DNA of 64,000 bases from Heliocidaris erythrogramma (lineage: Eukaryota; Echinodermata; Echinoidea; Camarodonta; Echinometridae): contig CM046871.1 in assembly GCA_025617745.1 (NCBI GenBank), positions 35,622,722-35,686,721 of the forward strand, in the 5' to 3' direction. Positions 22,861 through 34,216 of the stretch are shown piece by piece. The notes beneath the pieces are model-generated. The model had not been told where the DNA came from. It worked only from the letters and a program-made list of their open reading frames with translations, and made no database searches. A program made the translations under genes and the position numbers. Position 1 is the stretch's first letter; each line of letters begins with the position of its first letter.

Positions 22861-25800
22861 ATGGATCCTGTAAGAAGCTCAAGCCGATCAACAATCAATG
22901 TGACCTTACCAAGTCAGCATAGTGGCAGCGTGGCAGGGTCAGCTGAAAGACGGGCCAAGAAACAGGTTGTCGTTCCAGAACAAAATAAACAGTGAGTTTG
23001 TGATTTGTAGAAGATTTATATTCATACATGCAGGCAGGGGCGGATCCAGGATTTAGTATAAGGGGGGGGGGGGGCACACAAATGCAGGTTTGTCAACTTT
23101 TGGAAAAGGTGGACCCATATTTTTTCGGTCTCGCCAGCTTCTCGAAAAGTCGCTCAGTGGGGGGGGGGGGGGGCAACAAAGAAAAATTTCGCCAGACCTC
23201 CAAATTTGCTCAGTGGAGGGGGGGGGGGGGTTATGGGGGTCCAGTTTCCCTCCATAATTCCCTGACAAGCAAAAAAAAAAAGGTCATCATTCTAAAAGGG
23301 GGGCACAATCGAGAAAATGGTCAAAATGCATACTTTTCTTCCATAATTAGACTCTTTTGAATGAGATGGGATGGATAACTTTGCTGACAAGGGAGCTAAA
23401 ACTTTGCCAAAAAGAATAAGAGGAAAAATGAAAAGAACAAAGAAGAGGTCAGCATATTGTCAAACTTGCAAGCCTTGATACGAAATAATATTTCTCTTGA
23501 ATTTCATAAAGCCATATGAATATCATATATATATTTAATAATGATAAGTCTTCTCTTCTAGCAATATCTACAAATTGTTTCGGGAGTGATTGATCTCTTT
23601 TAAACTGTTGATATGTAACCTGCTTCAAATCTCTCTTTTTTATGTTTGAAAGGTTAACAGAGTTACTAGCAGCGAGGTCAATAGAAAGATGCTGGTGTTC
23701 ATACAGAGATAGACAGATGTTTAAACTTCTCAAGCATGCAGTATGCGCAGCAGTGAGTATACAATCATTATTAGTGAAATTGCTGTGAACAGCATTAATT
23801 TTTCAAAAATAGTTGTACATGTAGTGTATGGTGAAACAAAAAATAGATACCACTTAGGGATCTGAAGGAGATTAAGAAAACCAATTTTGTAAGAATACAC
23901 AATAGATGGAGGAGTAATGAGATGCAAGATAAAGTTAGAGTGACAGAGAGACGATTAGAGAAAGCAGGCTCGGATGGTTGGGACACGTAAAAAGAATGAG
24001 TTGATAAGATGGTCTGCAGAACAAATAGTAGAAAATTACTTTTAATGACACATTACATATACAGACATGCCAACTAGTACGAATTCCTCACCCAGTTTCG
24101 CTCCTATTACACTTGATAAGGGGGTACCAACATCTATGGATGTCTGGAATTAATTTGGAACACATTACCATAATGCATCGCACCTGTCTCCTCGAACAAC
24201 CTTTTGTTATCCACTCTGGGTTACAAGAACTGTTCTAAATTTTTGCCTGTGATACACAATGCCATACCCCCTTATCAACCGTAAAAGGTAAGGAATACGA
24301 TTTTAGGTTGGCAGCACTGCATATACATGATGCTCACATGTGTTGTTACACATCCTTTCATACTTTTCAGAGTAATCGTCAAACTGAATTTCTTGATTTT
24401 TATCTTTGAAGGAACACTCTATGACTTATGAAATTCTCAGGAAAGTTGCTCCCAATGAGGCACATCTGCTGAAGGATAAAAGCATGAAAGCCAGAGTGCG
24501 TTTCAGGTAAGAAGCTGTGTGTTGATTTGAAGAGAGTGCTGGGTCTTAATGAGCTTTCTTTGTCGTCATTTTGTTTGCATTTCAGAGAACTCCTCTCTTG
24601 CAATTTGTGTTCGGTTGATTGGCAACAACAAAAAATGATTCATCAAGTAAAGTCTGGTGGATGGAGACTACAAAGCTATAATGGTGTGCTCCCATCTAAA
24701 GCTGAGAACCCCTTTATTGCATGTCAGAGTATTTTTTTTTCTTGACCTGAACCTATTCCCTTTTCCAGGTCAAACAATCCTAGATCTGCCAGTCTATTAC
24801 ATGGGATATTGAACATCTTTTTTCATCGCTATGAAGTTGACAAAATTAACCATTGTGTTTTTGCTGTAAAATATCACTTTTTTAAGCATTTCTGTGAAGA
24901 AAAAAGCTGTCTTCATTCTTGAAAACCTTCATGTAGTACTTTTGAAACCAGTTTAGTTATTATACACTGCTAATCTTATAGAACTAAATAAATATGAATG
25001 TAAAAAATATTTTAATTAAAGTATTTAAAATTAATATAGGATTTGAAGGTTTGCATGGTGAAGTTGTAATTCAGAAAAAAGGTTTGCGGTACAACCATGT
25101 GAGGTGGAATAACTCCATGTTCCGGTCAGAATGCTCTGGCCGTTGTCAGGAGAATAAGAAGAGCGATGACTTGTTTCTCTCCACAGATTATCTCCAACAG
25201 GATTTCATGTTTCTCTCCTCAATTTGTTCATTAGCATTGTTTTTTCACCTTTCTCTCCACAGCCACACCTGTCCACTTCATTCATAACATTTCTTATATT
25301 TAGTATACTCATTCTGGTGTCAATATTTCACCTTTTTCCATATGTATGTTTTAACCTTAATTTCTTTCCTCAACAGGATTTCATGTTTCTCTCCACAGAT
25401 TATCTACGGTCCTAATCCCCCCATTGGTTTCTTAGTCCTATTGTTCACTGGTTTTCAATGTATTTTTCAACGCAGGATGAGTTTGATGTTACTTATCCTT
25501 TCAATGCAGGTACCTTGATGTTATTTATCCTTTCAATGCAGGTACTTTGATGTTACTGTTACTATTTCTTTCTATACTAATTCCGTGATGTTATTGTTTG
25601 CCTCCATTTTAAAAAGTGAATTGCCTAACATTACAAACAAGTTGTGAAGGTGTAGAATTTCTACCGCTTCATATATAAATTCTGCTGATTTATTCGCTCT
25701 TCTTATTCTCCTGACGACGGCCAGAGCATTCTGACCGGAACGTGGAGTTATTCCAACTCACATGGTTGTACTGCAAACCTTTTTTCTGTATTTAAAATTA

Positions 25801-28800
25801 ATTGTAAATTGTTTTATCATGTAAAATCTGTGAACTCACTTACAAAAACAGAAGTATGTACAAAGTGCTATGTAAACCCTAACTGTTGATTCTGGTTTGA
25901 TGATACAAGGTTTGCAGGCTCTGAGTTCCCACCAGCGATTCTATTTAAGATCTTCACTCACACTGAGGGTCATGGACTCAAGTATTTCAGTGGAAAGAAG
26001 ATCATTAAACCAGCATCAGATGTAAGTCAGTGACCTTTGACCTTTGCTGGCATTTGAAATTCAGATGGCAGAGTCGTTTGATATCTGTGTACACAGTATG
26101 TTAATATTTAAAGTGTAATGAGACATTATTGGAAGGATGTAAAACTGCCAACAAGTGAGAAAGAGTAGAAGTGTTCATTTGCAGCATTAAACAAAACCTA
26201 ATAGATTTCTATTGGAAAAGCTCCATGAAAATCATGAAAGAGTGAGAGTAAAATCTAGTTATGAAAATTTAATTTATAGAAGTATTTATTTCAATTCATT
26301 TTTTTCTTTTTTGGTATGAGGAAGCAATCTCCCACATTAAAATACATGTACATAGATAGCCAAGACCACCAAAGACTAGATATCAAGATGTCCCAAAAAA
26401 TTATAAATTGAACTTGTCAAGGTCGTAGCATATAGGTATCTTGAAGTAAATTCTAGGAAAATATGTCCTCACGATTTTCTAGTTTGTAATAAAAGCATGG
26501 TATTTAGTTTATTTTCATTATTTTTGTTGTTGCTTACTAGGCATCTGCTGATGCGTGCAGGGAGATGGGTCATCGTAAGTTCTATGATCAGATGCTAGCA
26601 GATACATGTCAGCATGAGAGAGATAAGATAACAGATGAGATTGATGTCACCACCGTCAAAGACTACATGCAGGTGAATAACGGGGCAGCATTTCATCAAA
26701 CGTTTTGTCAGTGAGTTTTACCAACAGCTGTTATAAGCTACTGAAATCCTTGCATCTGATTGGCTGAGAGCAAATTTGTCAGTAAATATCACTGACAAGA
26801 CACTTGATGAAACACCCCCCAGATGGTATAAAGGCCACCGTACATTTTATGACCTGACTACGACTGAATTTTAAAGAAGTAGGATTAGATAGGAATTCGC
26901 AAATGTAAATTCTTCCCGATTTACACTTTCTTTCAAAATCCAGTCCTAGTGAAGTCAAAGGTGTGCAGTAGCCTTTAGGCAACTCTAACTCTAATCACTT
27001 TCTAATTACTTTTTGGGACTTTGCTTTGTTAGCATCATGTCTAATCTCTGGAAGAACTTCTCTCTCACAATCAGATACTCAGTTTAGCTCTGCAAAAAAT
27101 TCAAAGAGCTTTGATGAAAAGAAATTAGACTACAGAAAATTTGTAGTAATTTGAAGCTTTCTCAATTTTCCACATCAAAAAGTATTTCATACACTGTTGA
27201 CATGACTATAATGATGATAGATGATAGCATCACTAATGAGTTATTCTTCTTTTTTGATATGTCAGTTTTAGCTCTGCAAATATTCATAGAGGGTTGATTA
27301 AGATAAACAAGAGATTACAAAAAAGTAATTGAAGGATTCTCAATTGTCCAACTGAACGAAAAGTATTTCATACACTTTCGACATGAGTATAATGATAATA
27401 GATGATAGCATCACTAATGCTTTGCTCTTCTTTGATATAATGTCAGTATCTTAGCAACCTTGATGAGATGCCAGCATATATGGGAGGAAGAGAGAATCTC
27501 TGGAGAAAGTTGGATCTTAATGGTAAAAGGAGGATTGATTTAGAAAACTCTATCATATATCATTGAATATGTTTATTCAAATACCAGGGAAATATTACCG
27601 CTTTGTTTAGATTGACACATTGTTTCTGCAGTCCCCCTAACTAGGAGCAATTGGGAGATTCATCCAACTATACATCACAATGACTTTACAAATTTTCCAA
27701 TTTGAAAGTTCCTTGCATATTGTAATGTAAAATATTAAATAATAACTTTGTTTCGTTGATTTCTTTCAAACTTTCACCTATGTTTTTTTCTGAATTTTCT
27801 CCTTTCGTTCAGAGTAACTTGCTCTCAAGGATGGATTGTCCTTTTATTCCAAATCTAATTTGATATCATCTTAAATAAAGCAAGACTCCTTCAGAGTAAC
27901 TTGCTCTCAAGGATGGATTTTCCTTTTGTTCCAAATCTAATTTGATATCATCTTAAATAAAGCAAGACAACAGTATATTGCTTAGGGTAAATCATGGTGC
28001 CTCACTAATGTTTTCTTCACAGTCTTTATGCATGGGGGTCCCTGTCAAGATCTTAAAATGTTCAAGTGCCACTGTCAGTGTCAAGCCTTGGTGAAAGTCC
28101 TAGGCCCTGCAGTACTAAAGTTTGCAATCAATTGCAAAATGGAAATGGCCAGTCACGATCATTGTTGCATGCACATATTGTTCAAATGGCTGACCATTAA
28201 CCAATTAGAATCGTTGTTGATTGCAAACCTTTGTGTCTTTCTGCTTGTAGTTCTTCCAAGGACAACCATTCTCTATGACATCATAGACTACCTGAACCGA
28301 GGGGCGGTGTCAGATCGTTTGCGACCTGAGATACCTCTCCTGACAGCCAGACCTCTCACACAGGAGATGCAGCTTAAACATATCAAGCTCATCTCAAAAC
28401 TCAGGTGAACAAATGCTTTTCTCTGTAGAAAACGATACATATATGTAACCCTGGATGATTGGTTCACACTTTTATTCATAGTGATTGAGTGATTTAATAC
28501 CTCAGTTACACCGCCAAACCGACTCCACACCAACTCCAAAATGACCGATTCTTTGCCATTCGGGATAGTGTAATTCCTCGTTTGGTCTGATGTCGGTTTC
28601 TTTAGTGTGACTGAGGTATAAGACTTAAAGCTTTAGGTCCTATTCAAAGGACTTGATAATTGATGATTAATGCCTTGCCAAAGAGTACTGGTATATTGAC
28701 TTTGTTTGGAACCCATTACCTGGGGAGTGTTTCATCAAGTGTTTTGTCAGTGAGGTTTACCAACAAATTTGCTCTCAGCCAATCAGATGCAAGGATTTCA

Positions 28801-29777
28801 GTAGCTTATAACAGTTGTCGGTGGAAATCACTGACAAAACACTTGATGAAACGCTCCCAAGGTTGTATAATCACTGCTCTACCACTGAACCATCAGCTTC
28901 CTCATTGTTCCAACAATATATCTGATATAGTTTGCAGCTTTAGATTCTTTTAGTGGTTTGAATGATTCAGAATAAATATTGGGAGTTTAATAATATAATA
29001 TAACCTGGTGTTTATTTTATTCCAGGACCCCTCTCCTGACCCCCATTCCATCCGGCAGTCTGGCGCCCTCTCGTGGTCCGTCTCCCAGCGCCCCTGGAGT
29101 ATCGTCGAGACGGTCCAAACAGGCAAGACAGCGTGCTTCTAAGATGAGGAGGCTCTACATGTCCCCAGCAGAGGTGTGTACCTCATCACTCCTCAAATTG
29201 GCAATACTGATAGTATTCATTAACTTGTACATTCTTGAAAAGAATACTACATGTGTGTCCATGTGCCCAAAATGGTCATACCAATTGGTATATGTTGTCT
29301 TGAGCAGAGAAAAGTGAATAGTTTCACAATTGCCTGAAATTCAGGGGTTGTGCCTCCTCCTAAATCCTAGGTACTCAGTGCTACGATATAAAATTTGTAC
29401 TGATTTTCTGTTGTTGGGTTGTCATGCATGTTGACCATTTTATTACTTTTAACATTAAAAATCAGAAGATAAAGTTACCATACCAATGAATCTCCTCTTC
29501 TCTAATGGAGTCAAGGTTAATATCAATGTGTGTTCATTTATGTCTCAATCAGGATTCTGAAATGGTCCCACAAAACACTGCACGGACGGAGAACTTGCCT
29601 GACCCTAACATCAATCAGTCTTCCTCCCGTCCTGATCACCATGGCAACCGTGATGCCTTAGATGATGCTGATGCGTTGGATGGTGATGTTGAGGAGTGGG
29701 AGGATGAGGCTGATAAACTTTATACCTGGACTCAGAATCTATCAATGGACGACATCGGTCTTACCACACCATCATGA
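22861..29777 (+). CDS. CXorf58-like protein, complete, 9 coding exons
   Basis: This is a homologue of human CXorf58, a protein of unknown function. Exons: 22861-22991, 23653-23752, 24412-24506, 25910-26021, 26541-26672, 27447-27522, 28251-28404, 29026-29173, 29553-29777. They total 1173 nt, or 390 residues, with phases kept throughout. The order of conserved blocks follows the human protein: an amphipathic IERCW...MFKLLKHAVCAA helix, YEILRKVAPNEAHLLKD, FPPAILFKIFTHTEGHG then LKYFSGKKI, DVTTVKDYMQYLSNLDE, LPRTTILYDIIDYL, RRSKQARQRASKMRRLYM, and a C-terminal acidic WEDEADKLYTWTQNLSMDDI. No catalytic motif is evident. The ATG is the first base of its exon after an AG, so a 5' UTR exon lies upstream; it was not identified. 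Confidence 0.87.
23028..23360 (+). repeat. Poly-G rich dispersed repeat with GGCGGATCCAGG end
   Basis: Starts GGGGCGGATCCAGGATTTAG and holds three G runs of 10 or more, the words AGTCGCTCAGTGG, and TTCCCTCCATAATTCCCTGA. A close copy is at 63295-63590 and an opposite-strand relative at 47140-47490. It lies in intron 1 of the CXorf58-like gene. Confidence 0.7.
24061..24330. repeat. Imperfect inverted repeat
   Basis: TTGATAAGGGGGTACC at the left pairs with GCCATACCCCCTTATCAA at the right. Outer CATGCCAAC and CGAATTCCT-like words pair more weakly. It is probably an aged MITE in an intron. Confidence 0.5.
25036..25787. mobile_element. Retroelement-like insertion with inverted ends and 15-bp target-site duplication
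   Basis: Perfect copies of GTATTTAAAATTAAT flank it at 25021-25035 and 25788-25802. Arms of about 94 bp (25072-25166 and 25694-25788) are inverted and contain CTGACGACGGCCAGAGC...GACCGGAACGTGGAG. The interior has a 32-bp tandem repeat at 25483-25578 and a repeated AACAGGATTTCATGTTTCTC at about 25196 and 25375. It contains no RT domain. The inverted ends suggest two head-to-head 3' ends of a retroelement, possibly Penelope-like. Confidence 0.65.
26681..26822. mobile_element. MITE, GGGGAGCGTTTCATC family, copy 2
   Basis: The core is in the reverse sense (GAAATCCTTGCATCTGATTGG). Ends are GGGGCAGCATTTCATCAAAC and TTGATGAAACACCCCCCAG. It begins 8 nt after the last base of an exon (26672) of the CXorf58-like gene, right behind the donor. 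Confidence 0.8.
27077..27450. repeat. Diverged tandem duplication of about 189 bp
   Basis: Two unequal copies share TTTAGCTCTGCAAA, AAGTATTTCATACACT, and GATGATAGCATCACTAATG. The second copy runs into the acceptor of the exon at 27447. Confidence 0.75.
27809..27972. repeat. 82-bp tandem duplication
   Basis: Two near-identical copies share CAGAGTAACTTGCTCTCAAG and TTAAATAAAGCAAGAC in an intron of the CXorf58-like gene. Confidence 0.85.
28720..28860. mobile_element. MITE, GGGGAGCGTTTCATC family, copy 3
   Basis: Ends CTGGGGAGTGTTTCATCAAG and CTTGATGAAACGCTCCC; core in the forward sense. Located in an intron of the CXorf58-like gene. Confidence 0.85.
29265..29527. repeat. Intron segment duplicated at 31217-31465
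   Basis: A 263-bp stretch ending 25 nt before the last acceptor of the CXorf58-like gene. Its copy 2 kb downstream lies inside a retrotransposon fragment. The copies share long identical runs such as GGTTGTGCCTCCTCCTAAAT, with several substitutions and small indels. Confidence 0.85.
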
Positions 29778-29884
29778 CGAGCTTAGAATCAAAGCAAAGC
29801 CAGAGTTGTGACTTGCCTATTTATCAGACCTGAAGAAAATGATGAGTCTATCTCAAGAAAGAACTATGACTGAATTTCAGTTAT

Positions 29885-30072
29885 TACAGTGGACACTCGA
29901 TGTAAAGAGCTCTGATATAATGAGATTCCTGATATAACAAGGTTAATTTAGTGGTCCCGGGTGTTTATGTTCTTTTGTTTTTTACCCTGATATAAGGAGA
30001 TTCCTGATTCATGAAAATAACAAGGTAATTTTCATGGTCCCAAGGTCCTCATTATAGTGCGTTTCCACTGTA
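29885..30072. mobile_element. TA-flanked MITE, pogo/Tc1-like ends
   Basis: TACAGTGGACACTCGATGTAA at the left mirrors a right end of AGTGCGTTTCCACTGTA. The interior has two CCTGATATAA...GAGATTCCTGAT words. The TA duplication and CAGTGGA start fit the Tc1/mariner/pogo superfamily. It lies 108 bp after the CXorf58-like stop, probably in the 3' UTR. Confidence 0.65.
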
Positions 30073-30580
30073 TCACGAATAGGAGACAAGTTCTTTGTAA
30101 ATATGGTATGAAATAGCTGAAAATCAAGACTATAATTATACATATGAAGAGATTGCTATTACATTACATATCAGTTGAATGTTAACCAGTTATCATGAAG
30201 ATACATTTATTGTGTATTTGCTTATGTCTTTCATCTCGTGTATTTTCTCATAAATATGAATATGTAATATGTTTTGTTACTTACAGAAATGGCTTATTTT
30301 TCAGAGAGTGAACAATTAGCTTTGCATCGTAATGGGATCAAATATATAGGAAGATAACTCTTTTTCTACATTAGACATAGTACAATTCTAACAACTCGTA
30401 ACAATTCTAACTTTAACAAATCACAAGAATAATAAATGATTTGTGGAGTATGAACAAAATTCTGAACAAGTTCAAAAGCATTACAAATTAATAATGGGGA
30501 TTAGGTTGCCATGTATAGTTTTTCAAGATTTTAAGCAAGACTTGTGTTGAAATGTGTATATTTTTGTTCATGTAAAAATG

Positions 30581-30761
30581 TATATATCATCTGTTGAGAG
30601 CCAGAAGGGCGTTAACTCTGTATTAAAGTATATGGCTTAACGCCCTTTTGGCTCCAAACAGACGATATATGAAGTACAAGTATATATCGTCCGTTGAGAG
30701 CCAGAAAGGCATTAATTCTCTATGGGATATGAATTAACGCCTTTTGGCTCTCAACAGACGG
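30581..30761. repeat. Two tandem hairpins
   Basis: The first, at 30581-30670, pairs TGTTGAGAGCCAGAAGGGCG with CGCCCTTTTGGCTCCAAACA. The second, at 30681-30761, pairs CCGTTGAGAGCCAGAAAGGC with its mirror GCCTTTTGGCTCTCAACAG. Each stem is about 35-40 bp and they are separated by about 10 nt. No gene was seen here. Confidence 0.8.
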
Positions 30762-31082
30762 TTATTATTCATTTCATAATTTCTTATCCATATCTATCGT
30801 TCCTGTAGATATTCATTTGTTCATAAAAGCTTCATTTCACAGTCTGAATGTGTAGAAGTTTGTTTTTCTCTTCCACTCTCGTTTTTATCGCTCTCTTCCT
30901 CTATTCATCCTTCTTTCTCTCCTTTTTATCTCTCTTTCTTTATGTCTCTCCTAAAGATGCAATTGTAAAAGGACATAACTTCAGAGAGTTGAGGATGCAT
31001 ATTTCTTTCATTCGTAATAGGTACTGGTATTGCATAGTTTTGAAAAATAATAAATGCCATTTATGAATATCTTATTGGTTTA

Positions 31083-32147
31083 GGAGCAATATGCTGTCTC
31101 TCAATGTGCAAAAAACAAATTATATTCACTTTAAAGGTAGAAAGTCTCGTGGAGTACAAACTCCTAAAGTAAAACTAGATGATGTCTTATTGGAAAGAAA
31201 AACTTGTACCAAATTTGCCCAAAATGGTCATACCAATTATATGTTGTCTTGAGCAGAGAAAAGTGAACAGTTTCACTATTGCCTGAAATTCAGGGGGTTG
31301 TGCCTCCTCCTAAATCCTAGGTACTCAGTGCTATGATATAAAATTTGTACTGATTTTCTGTTGTTGGGTTGACCATTTTATTACTTTTAACATTAAAAAT
31401 CAAAAAATAAAGTTACCATACCAATGAATCTCCTCTTCTCTAATGGAGTCAAGGTTAATATCAATTCACTTTAAAGGTAGAAAGTCTCGTGGAGTACAAA
31501 CTCCTAAAGTAAAACTAGATGATGTCTTGTTGGAAAGAAAAACTTGTACCAAATTTCTCGGTGTTTACATTAATGAACAACTAAACTGGAGTGATCATTT
31601 GAAAAACATAACAACAATTTCCCGAAATATTGGAATATTATATAGAGTGAAATATATAGTTCCTGACAAAGTAATTTTTATATTGTACAATACTCTGATT
31701 CTACCATACATCTCATACTGCAATGTTCTTTGGGCAACATCTAAGTGTGTTACAGATAATATTCTCTTGCTACAAAAGAAAGCTATCCGCATTTGTGCTG
31801 GAGCTGGTTACCGTGACCATACACGGCCTCTCTTTATCAAGTCGAAGAGCCTTACGGTTAGTGACATCAATTTTCTTCAAACCGCCCTCTTTATGTTTCG
31901 TTATAATAACAACCTTTCGCCCACTTCCTTTTCTTCCATGTTCAGTCGAAACAGTGATATTCACTCTTACCCCACAAGACAATCGGCTAATATTCACTTA
32001 TTCAATCCCCGCACATTATTGGCTCATAAATCTGTTAGGCATAACGGTCCAGATGTCTGGAATGCCTTACCGAGTGACACTCGAAATTTACTTACCATTC
32101 ATTCCTTTAAAAATGCGATTAAGCGCATGCTTATCTCCAAGATGTGA
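31083..32147 (+). pseudogene. Non-LTR retrotransposon ORF2, C-terminal reverse transcriptase fragment
   Basis: 31083-31216 encodes the LSLNVQKTNYIHF block that ends an RT palm domain. 31464-32147 repeats part of it and continues through CTKFLGVYINEQLNWSDHL, LPYISYCNVLWA, and a C-terminus ending HSFKNAIKRMLISKM and a stop. These are typical of RT thumb and C-terminal regions in CR1/Jockey-like elements. 249 bp of intron-derived DNA separates the two parts and 94 bp of RT sequence is duplicated around it. The catalytic core and endonuclease are absent, so the copy is 5'-truncated and dead. Confidence 0.8.
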
Positions 32148-32742
32148 TTAATACATATATACATGTACAATTATTTCTTGTATTACTACAACGAAGCCTA
32201 GAGCTTCGTATCACCCGAAAGACTAGAATATTTTCATCTTACATAATTTGTCCTATTACGTGTATAGATATCCATCGATGCCTTTACTATATTACTGATT
32301 ACATATATTATTTGGGATAATAAAGGCTCCCTCCTCTTTCTCCATCTTCTTACCTTCTATACCTTTATTTTCATCTTTATCTGTTGTAAATAGTGTAAAA
32401 TTTCAAATTAGTTCATTTAATGTTAAGATTGGTTATTGAGTTTCTTTGTTTTTGTTTTTTTCTGTTTTTTTTTATTTCGTTTTAGTTTTGAATGATAATA
32501 TATGTAATTCGTTAGTTTTGAATGTGAAGGTATGGCAACGTTTCAAGCCTTTTAAGCTTATATTGCTATACCTCTGTATGGTGCTCCATTATTCTATGTC
32601 TGTTGTGACCATAGTTATTTTACGATTCTGTCATTGTAATTTGTTTCTTTAAATATCTTCTCTTATGGATGTGACCGCTCCAAGGAGTTATTTCAATGTA
32701 CTATGTAATATGATGAACCATTCAGAAATAAATAAATATCAA
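32148..32742 (+). mobile_element. 3' UTR of the non-LTR element
   Basis: The sequence following the RT stop is T-rich and ends in a short (AAAT)n-like tail (AAATAAATAAATATC at about 32727), a usual terminus for this type of element. Confidence 0.5.
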
Positions 32743-32828
32743 GTGGCCTAAAATTATTTGTTAGCAGTGCAGGCTTCACGGATACGGAGAGTAGAAGGGA
32801 GGGTAACAAAAACACTGAAATTCAAGGT

Positions 32829-33064
32829 CTGGGGAGCGTTTCATCAAGCATTTTGTCCGTGATTTTTACCAACAAATTTGCTCTCAGCCAATCAGATGCA
32901 AGGATTTCAGTAACTTATAACAGTCGTCGGTAAAAATCACTGACAAAAATGCTTGATGAAACCAACAAATTTGCTCTCAGCCAATCAGATGCAAGGATTT
33001 CAGTAACTTATAACAGTCGTCGGTAAAAATCACTGACAAAAATGCTTGATGAAACGGTCCCCAG
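32829..33064. mobile_element. MITE, GGGGAGCGTTTCATC family, copy 4, with internal duplication
   Basis: The ends are CTGGGGAGCGTTTCATCAAG and TTGATGAAACGGTCCCCAG. The inner half from ACCAACAAATTTGC to GCTTGATGAAAC is present twice with a 93-bp period, making this copy longer than the others (about 140 bp). Confidence 0.85.
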
Positions 33065-33410
33065 GACCAGGAGTGTATTCAATCAAAAGAATCGTAGAGA
33101 AAGGATGAGAGAGAAGAGAGAAATAGAGAAGGAGAAAATGAAGGAGAGAGAGAGAGATAAAGAAAGTACAGAGAGATAAAAAGGAAAGAAGGAGAAATAC
33201 AGGGAGACTAAAAAAAAAAGTGGAAGAGAAAAACATCTCAAACAAGACGGAATTATTTAAACATTTGAATAATGCAGGAAAAATTTAAAAAATAAAAAAG
33301 GGCCACGGCCATACAGTAAAATAAACATTGGAGATAAAAGTTCATTTAATTTTCTCTTTTTCCAGGCAAATTTGCATTCTAGTTCATTGTACAATGTTTA
33401 TTACAATAAC

Positions 33411-33575
33411 ACAGGCGTAGCCAGGGGGCAGGTGGGGCAGTTGCCCCCCCCCCAGAAATTTCAAAATCATACTTTTTTTAAATCGGGTTTTAGACTTTTA
33501 AATGATCCAATAATAAAAAGCGATCATCTTGCCCCCCCCCCCCAGGAAAAAAATTCTGCGTACGGCCTTGCGAGT
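33411..33575. repeat. Poly-C rich GGCGTAGCCAGG repeat
   Basis: Starts ACAGGCGTAGCCAGGGGGCA, holds C runs of 10 or more, and ends GCGTACGGCCTTGC. It resembles the GGCGGATCCAGG repeats by structure. Confidence 0.5.
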
Positions 33576-33589
33576 GATGACGATAATTT

Positions 33590-33766
33590 GTAAGAGCTTA
33601 GTCTTAGAATATGCCGCTAGAATGTTGAAGATTGACAGATTCAAAGATTTGCAAGTTGATGCAATCAAATCTGCACTTAAAGGACAAGATGTTTTTGTGA
33701 ATCTGCCTACTGGCTATGGAAAAAGTGTTATTTTTCACGCGCTACCGCTCTGTGCTGATTACCTCC
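33590..33766 (+). pseudogene. RecQ-like DNA helicase fragment
   Basis: About 58 codons encode FKDLQVDAIKSALKGQDV followed by a Walker A-type LPTGYGKS and FHALPLCADYL, which are the N-terminal motifs 0 and I of RecQ-type helicases. The similarity stops abruptly and runs into unrelated GC-rich sequence. No other helicase motif follows, so this is a scrap, perhaps carried by a mobile element. Confidence 0.65.
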
Positions 33767-34216
33767 GTGGGCCAGGGATGGAGAGTGAGACTGCATGCTT
33801 CGCGAGGGCCAGGCGGATCCCCCGGGGCCTTGCCGGGCAGTGAAGTTGCTGGTAACTCCTTGGTTACATCAGAATTGATGGAGATGCATCTATTGTTGAA
33901 CGGTGACTTTTATTGCCCATTCTTCATTATTTGTAAATATATGATGATCTCTTGAGAAATATGTACATTTGTCTTATTTCAAATTACCATGGTTTGTAAG
34001 CTAGAGATCGAATTCTTCATAATGTGCTTGTCTGTGAATGTATTTTGAGCAAGAGATTTACGTAATCCCCCCCCCCCAAAAAAAAAAAAAATAATAGACT
34101 AGTCCAGAACTGAAGTAAGAAATCATTGAGATTTCATTGGCCAATTTGCTGGGCGATCGCCGCGGTTATCTAACTATTCACGTTTTCATGCATAATTCAG
34201 TAGGAAATCGTGCCTC

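Noticed and set aside
25694-25790. Active hammerhead ribozyme
   Set aside because: CTGACGA and a stem II are present, but the GAAA core is GAAC and I could not form stems I and III together.
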